From: JBJSXF01 sp046086225
GTDB lineage: Bacteria; Actinomycetota; Acidimicrobiia; IMCC26256; PALSA-610
Reading direction: 5' to 3'
Assembly (NCBI GenBank): GCA_046086225.1
Contig: JBJSXF010000005.1
Span: 1-6,004 of the forward strand
DNA: 6,004 nucleotides
Made by a program: the position numbers and the translations under genes. Below the pieces are notes generated by a model. It saw nothing but the letters and a program-made list of their open reading frames with translations, was not told where the DNA came from and made no database searches. This document shows positions 4,808-6,004 of the stretch, one piece after another; positions within the stretch are counted from its first letter, which is position 1; each line of letters begins with the position of its first letter.

Positions 4808-5443
4808 ATGACCATGCGCAACGAGTACGTCCCGATGCCCCGGTTCATCCAGGACACCCCGCGGGGCCGGATGGAGTGGGACCCGTACTCCCGCCTCGCG
4901 AACGACCGGATCATCTTCCTCGGCACGCCCGTCGACGACACGGTCGCCAACGTGCTCATCGCCCAGCTGCTCATCCTCGAGTCGGAAGACCCCGACAAGG
5001 ACATCACGATGTACATCAACTCGCCGGGCGGCGAGATCACGGGGCTCTTCGCGATCTACGACACGATGCAGTACATCAAGCCCGATGTCTCCACCTGCTG
5101 CATCGGTCAGGCCGCCTCGGCCGCCGCGGTGCTCCTCTCGGCCGGCGCGCCGGGCAAGCGCTACATCCTCCCGCACGCCCGGGTGCTGATCCACCAGCCG
5201 CACGGCGGTGCCTCCGGCCAGGCCGTCGACATCGAGATTCAGGCCAAAGAGATCAAGCGGATGCGCGAGACGCTCGACGGCATCCTCGCCCACCACACCG
5301 GCCAGCCGCTCGAGCGGGTCGCCAAGGACACCGACCGCGACTTCATCATGAGCGGTGAGGAAGCCCGGGTCTACGGCATCGTCGACGAGGTCCTCACCAA
5401 CCGTGAGCTCTCGGCGGTACCGTCGCCCGAGGGCACCAACTGA
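4808..5443 (+). CDS. clpP: ATP-dependent Clp protease proteolytic subunit
   Basis: A 211-residue serine peptidase (family S14) that forms the barrel-shaped proteolytic core fed by ClpX or ClpC. The catalytic triad is complete: S104 in G-Q-A-A-S-A-A-A, H129 in L-I-H-Q-P, and D178 in D-T-D-R-D. The spacings (25 and 49 residues) equal those of E. coli ClpP. The oxyanion region N-S-P-G-G (71-75) is intact. The S-A-A-A after the catalytic serine and the stretch A-I-Y-D-T-M-Q-Y recall mycobacterial ClpP2. The segment after the His (Q-P-H-G-G-A-S-G-Q-A) has the normal ClpP length and lacks the longer ClpP2-type loop. About 20 residues precede the core and may be a processed propeptide. It lies between tig and clpX, with a good Shine-Dalgarno inside the end of tig. 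A second clpP, common in actinobacteria at this locus, is absent here. Confidence 0.96.
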   Translation: MTMRNEYVPMPRFIQDTPRGRMEWDPYSRLANDRIIFLGTPVDDTVANVLIAQLLILESEDPDKDITMYINSPGGEITGLFAIYDTMQYIKPDVSTCCIGQAASAAAVLLSAGAPGKRYILPHARVLIHQPHGGASGQAVDIEIQAKEIKRMRETLDGILAHHTGQPLERVAKDTDRDFIMSGEEARVYGIVDEVLTNRELSAVPSPEGTN

Positions 5444-5453
5444 GACGATCGGC

Positions 5454-5461
5454 AAGGGGGG
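5454..5461 (+). promoter_or_regulatory. Ribosome binding site (AAGGGGGG) for clpX
   Basis: This purine run lies six bases before GTG 5468 within the 24-base clpP-clpX gap and supports that start. No promoter or terminator is evident in the gap, consistent with co-transcription. Confidence 0.6.
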
Positions 5462-5467
5462 TCCTCG

Positions 5468-6004
<537 letters not shown>

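Overview
The window looks like chromosomal DNA of a high-GC actinobacterium. The signs are strong GC bias in third codon positions, GTG starts, a tig-clpP-clpX cluster, an actinobacterial SCO6745-like protein, and several genes whose -10 box lies only 6-10 bases before the start codon with no Shine-Dalgarno (leaderless translation). Acidimicrobiia is a reasonable guess for the class, but that is inference. I see no rRNA, tRNA, CRISPR array, insertion sequence or other mobile element. Coding density is very high: no gap between genes exceeds 50 bases.

Layout. (1) 1-572, minus strand: the N-terminal 190 residues of an amidohydrolase-2 family protein, running off the left edge. (2) 620-2657, plus strand: a tight three-gene operon with 4-base stop/start overlaps (GTGA, then ATGA). 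It encodes a 2-oxoglutarate/Fe(II) oxygenase, a clear homolog of formaldehyde-activating enzyme (Fae), and an uncharacterised alpha-helical SCO6745-like protein. (3) 2682-2852, plus strand: a 56-residue TatA. (4) 2849-3280, minus strand: a glyoxalase-fold (VOC) protein convergent with tatA; the two genes share a CTAG that holds both stop codons. (5) 3324 to the right edge, plus strand: tig (trigger factor), clpP and the first 179 residues of clpX, the cell's nascent-chain chaperone and Clp protease operon.

Two things stand out. First, the oxygenase-Fae-SCO6745 operon places a C1-carrier enzyme directly behind an oxygenase. This suggests an undescribed small pathway in which formaldehyde, or a similar aldehyde, is made and captured. 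Second, five transcription units here (amidohydrolase, oxygenase operon, tatA, VOC, tig) start with the same design: a TAGCCT/TAGCGT (or TACACT for tig) hexamer placed so that transcription would begin at or within a few bases of the start codon. The two operon-internal Clp genes instead carry purine-rich Shine-Dalgarno sites. The two divergent gene pairs have back-to-back promoters so close that they probably exclude each other.
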